Part shown: positions 59,516-61,496 of the stretch, in pieces
Layout of the letters: each line of letters opens with the position of its first letter
Numbering within the stretch: the first letter of the stretch is position 1
Virus record (IMG/VR): IMGVR_UViG_3300021963_000137
Span: 1 to 61,496 of that record
Reading direction: 5' to 3' (one strand)
DNA: 61,496 nt
Source of the DNA: a virus
Notes under the pieces: model-generated
What the model was told of the DNA's origin: nothing
Database searches by the model: none
The model's input: only the letters and a program-made list of their open reading frames with translations
Position numbers and translations under genes: made by a program

Positions 59516-59766
59516 AACAATATCAAAACTATAACATCTTTGCTTTAAGAGGTGATAGAGAGACATCTGACATGGATGTATGTACAAATCTAGGGTTAGA
59601 CCCTAAACTAGCTGGTACGCCAGATATTAATGAAGCTGCTATCCGAAAGATGCACAAAGAAAATTATGAGGGATACCTTACAAAAGGTTACTCTCCAGAT
59701 GAAGCTTTATCTTTGGCTGATACAAATGCAGATAGTGTTCGTCAAGAAATTAAAAGACTGATTTAA
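59512..59766 (+). CDS. Conserved small protein, 84 aa (right copy)
   Basis: Second copy of the gene at 134-388, with one residue different (Glu for Asp in HKENYEG). ATGA overlap with the Dps-like gene; last plus-arm gene before the terminator. Confidence 0.75.
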   Translation: MKQYQNYNIFALRGDRETSDMDVCTNLGLDPKLAGTPDINEAAIRKMHKENYEGYLTKGYSPDEALSLADTNADSVRQEIKRLI

Positions 59767-59774
59767 AAAAAAAT

Positions 59775-59804
59775 AGCCCTTCAAGGAATTATCCTTGAGG
59801 GGCT
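59775..59804. terminator. Bidirectional terminator (right copy)
   Basis: Same hairpin as 396-425, unchanged in both strands' copies although surrounding bases have drifted, which supports function. Confidence 0.88.
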
Positions 59805-59814
59805 TTTTATTTTG

Positions 59815-61496
59815 CTATGCGTGAGTCATCTGGGCAATACCATGTTTTATTACATTACTATTTGTACGTAATGCTTTAAAACCTTGATCTACTTTTCCTT
59901 CAAATTCATTTGCAAAAATCTTAAACATATTTTCTGCACCGCCTAATTGTTGGTAAGATTCAATCATATTAAATAAGTCTCTGAATTGTGAACCAGATAC
60001 TGTTAGATTAGGTATACCATCAATCCAACCTGCTTTCTTAGCTTTATCTAATAATTGATTGTTCTTTGCTTTAAGCTCTTCCCAACTTTTGATTGGGTCT
60101 TTTGATCTGTTTTTAATATATGCTTCATACTCTGGACTATTATTAGTCTTTTTATTTAAGTCTTCAAAGAAAGCGCCTAATGCAGGGAAGTCTCCTTTAG
60201 CACCAATACCTACGTCTGATGCACCAGCTGTTCTTTTAAACACTTCATCTTTAGCTTTGATATAAGCATCTTGTAATTGTTTAGCAAACTTTTTAATCTC
60301 AGGTATTGCCTGAGGAATTGCTACGTTATTATAAGTATTACGATAGAGATGCATTGTATCCATTGTTGTGATTAATGAATCATGAACAGTAGCTACTGGT
60401 AAAGGTATTTTTCTATCCGCATTTAAATCTAACATCATTAGCTTAAGCAAGTCAGCATCAGTAGATTGAATAGGCATAACACCTAACAATCTAGACAATG
60501 CAGAGCCAAGAGCATTTTCAAACAAATCAAATTTATTTTTGGCTTTGTTATAGAATGATTGATTAGGTTTACCAGCAGCAGCATTGTACATCCTTCTTGC
60601 TGCTTGTACTTCAACAATACCTTCAGGGGCTAAATAAGTATTTGTTTCAATACCTCTATCTACAGTAGTATATGGTTGTCCTTCAGGAGTCATACCCGTG
60701 CCTTCTACATCTCTGAATTGATCAGGAATAAAACCTAAATCAACAGAAGAATACACAGTGTCATCACCAGTAATACCTTTTAAAATAGGTATTGAGTTAA
60801 TAACAGCAAACATACGACCAACCTTTTTAAGCATACGAGTAAAACTTGGATCAATTACTTTTCTTAAAGTTGCGTCTAATGCGTTAGCTAAATCTTGTGC
60901 TGCTTCAGTTGAACTGTTGTAGTTAGGTAAAACATATTCAGCAAATACAGAATTATACTCTTGAGAATCTTCTAAGAAAGATAATACATGATCAAAGAAC
61001 ATTCCAGAATCTTTACCATAAGAATTCTGCATTAAAGGCGCTTTAAATAAATCAGTTGCTAACTTCTCATTAACTGCATTACTAAAGAAATTTTTCCAGC
61101 CATCAAGCCTATCTTTGTTATCAACAATTATATTAGATAAATTATCACCAATAATACTTAACGCATAACCACGCATGTCAGATAAGTTAGGGTTATAAGA
61201 ACCTAATCTAATTGCAACTGTTGGTTTACCTGCATACAAGGATTGAATAAAAATACCATTCTGATTTCCATCATCATAGTTTAAAGCACTAAGCTTAATA
61301 AAACGATTAGCCATTGCGGGATCCATTGCTGCCATACCTAATTGAGCAAAGTCATCATAAAGATTTTGATGTGATTGAGCTTCACCTCTAGGCATATTAG
61401 CAAGTAGGTTAACAATGTTTGATCCTTCAGCTACATTACCTGATAACCAATCATTATATTCTTTACCTAACATACCTAAATGTTTACCAATCTCAG
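59815..61496 (-). CDS. Virion RNA polymerase, C-terminal part (right copy, cut by window end)
   Basis: Residues about 645-1204 of the protein at 436-4050, running off the window. About nine residues differ, all conservative and none in motif A (DGNQNG), motif B (K, YG) or motif C (VHDS), so the catalytic motifs are under constraint. Confidence 0.85.
   Translation of the reverse strand, partial: EIGKHLGMLGKEYNDWLSGNVAEGSNIVNLLANMPRGEAQSHQNLYDDFAQLGMAAMDPAMANRFIKLSALNYDDGNQNGIFIQSLYAGKPTVAIRLGSYNPNLSDMRGYALSIIGDNLSNIIVDNKDRLDGWKNFFSNAVNEKLATDLFKAPLMQNSYGKDSGMFFDHVLSFLEDSQEYNSVFAEYVLPNYNSSTEAAQDLANALDATLRKVIDPSFTRMLKKVGRMFAVINSIPILKGITGDDTVYSSVDLGFIPDQFRDVEGTGMTPEGQPYTTVDRGIETNTYLAPEGIVEVQAARRMYNAAAGKPNQSFYNKAKNKFDLFENALGSALSRLLGVMPIQSTDADLLKLMMLDLNADRKIPLPVATVHDSLITTMDTMHLYRNTYNNVAIPQAIPEIKKFAKQLQDAYIKAKDEVFKRTAGASDVGIGAKGDFPALGAFFEDLNKKTNNSPEYEAYIKNRSKDPIKSWEELKAKNNQLLDKAKKAGWIDGIPNLTVSGSQFRDLFNMIESYQQLGGAENMFKIFANEFEGKVDQGFKALRTNSNVIKHGIAQMTHA

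Larger units (their letters stand above)
59379..61496. repeat. Right copy of the 2.1-kb terminal overlap
   Basis: Counterpart of 1-2117, one base longer in an A-run. It covers the end of the Dps gene, the 84-aa gene, the terminator and the last 560 codons of the virion RNA polymerase. Confidence 0.93.

Noticed and set aside
1-61496. The 2.1-kb end repeat as physical direct terminal repeats of the phage
   Set aside because: Terminal repeats of T7-like phages are copied from each other and identical; these differ at about 3-4 % of bases, so strain overlap is more likely.

Overview
The window is a complete genome of a lytic tailed phage with podovirus-type genes, plus an overlap of about 2.1 kb. 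It is AT-rich (roughly one third G+C by eye). Bases 1-2117 recur at 59379-61496 with about 70-75 differences by eye, so one genome unit is about 59.38 kb and the two ends come from close but non-identical relatives. A Gram-negative host is implied by a nested Rz/Rz1 spanin pair. An aquatic host with access to cobalamin is plausible, because the phage carries a B12-dependent ribonucleotide reductase. No integrase, repressor or CRISPR array was seen.

Layout. The minus strand from 35256 down to 436 carries morphogenesis and lysis genes. In transcription order these are the large terminase, small conserved packaging proteins, portal, scaffold, SU10-type capsid (followed by a terminator), adaptor, a long S74-processed tail fibre, a glycine-rich adhesin, a lysis cassette, a nozzle-like tail protein, more fibres and a second glycine-rich protein. 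They end with a set of ejected virion proteins. The plus strand from 35506 to 59766 carries early and replication genes. It begins with tiny genes preceded by hairpins, then SSB, many small coupled genes, nucleotide-metabolism enzymes, a T7-like DNA polymerase, exonuclease, primase-helicase, single-subunit RNA polymerase, class II RNR, thioredoxin, two tRNAs and a Dps-like protein. The two arms converge on a bidirectional terminator at 396-425 (second copy 59775-59804) and diverge around 35.3-35.5 kb. One minus-strand gene (39643-40023, probable small terminase) sits as an island inside the plus-strand arm.

How it may work. The last structural gene (436-4050) is in the position of an ejected internal virion protein but carries the full motif set of a T7/N4-type RNA polymerase. 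The phage also encodes a second, ordinary single-subunit RNA polymerase at 53824-56025. A repeated element, GTCCCCTAATAGG, lies upstream of genes in whichever orientation those genes run and resembles a T7-class promoter. Inference: an N4-like scheme in which a packaged polymerase starts early transcription (possibly from hairpin elements at 35.6-37.0 kb), and the second polymerase then drives middle and late genes from the GTCCCCTAATAGG promoters. An AT-rich palindromic tract just downstream of one such promoter (39541-39600) is a candidate origin by analogy with T7.
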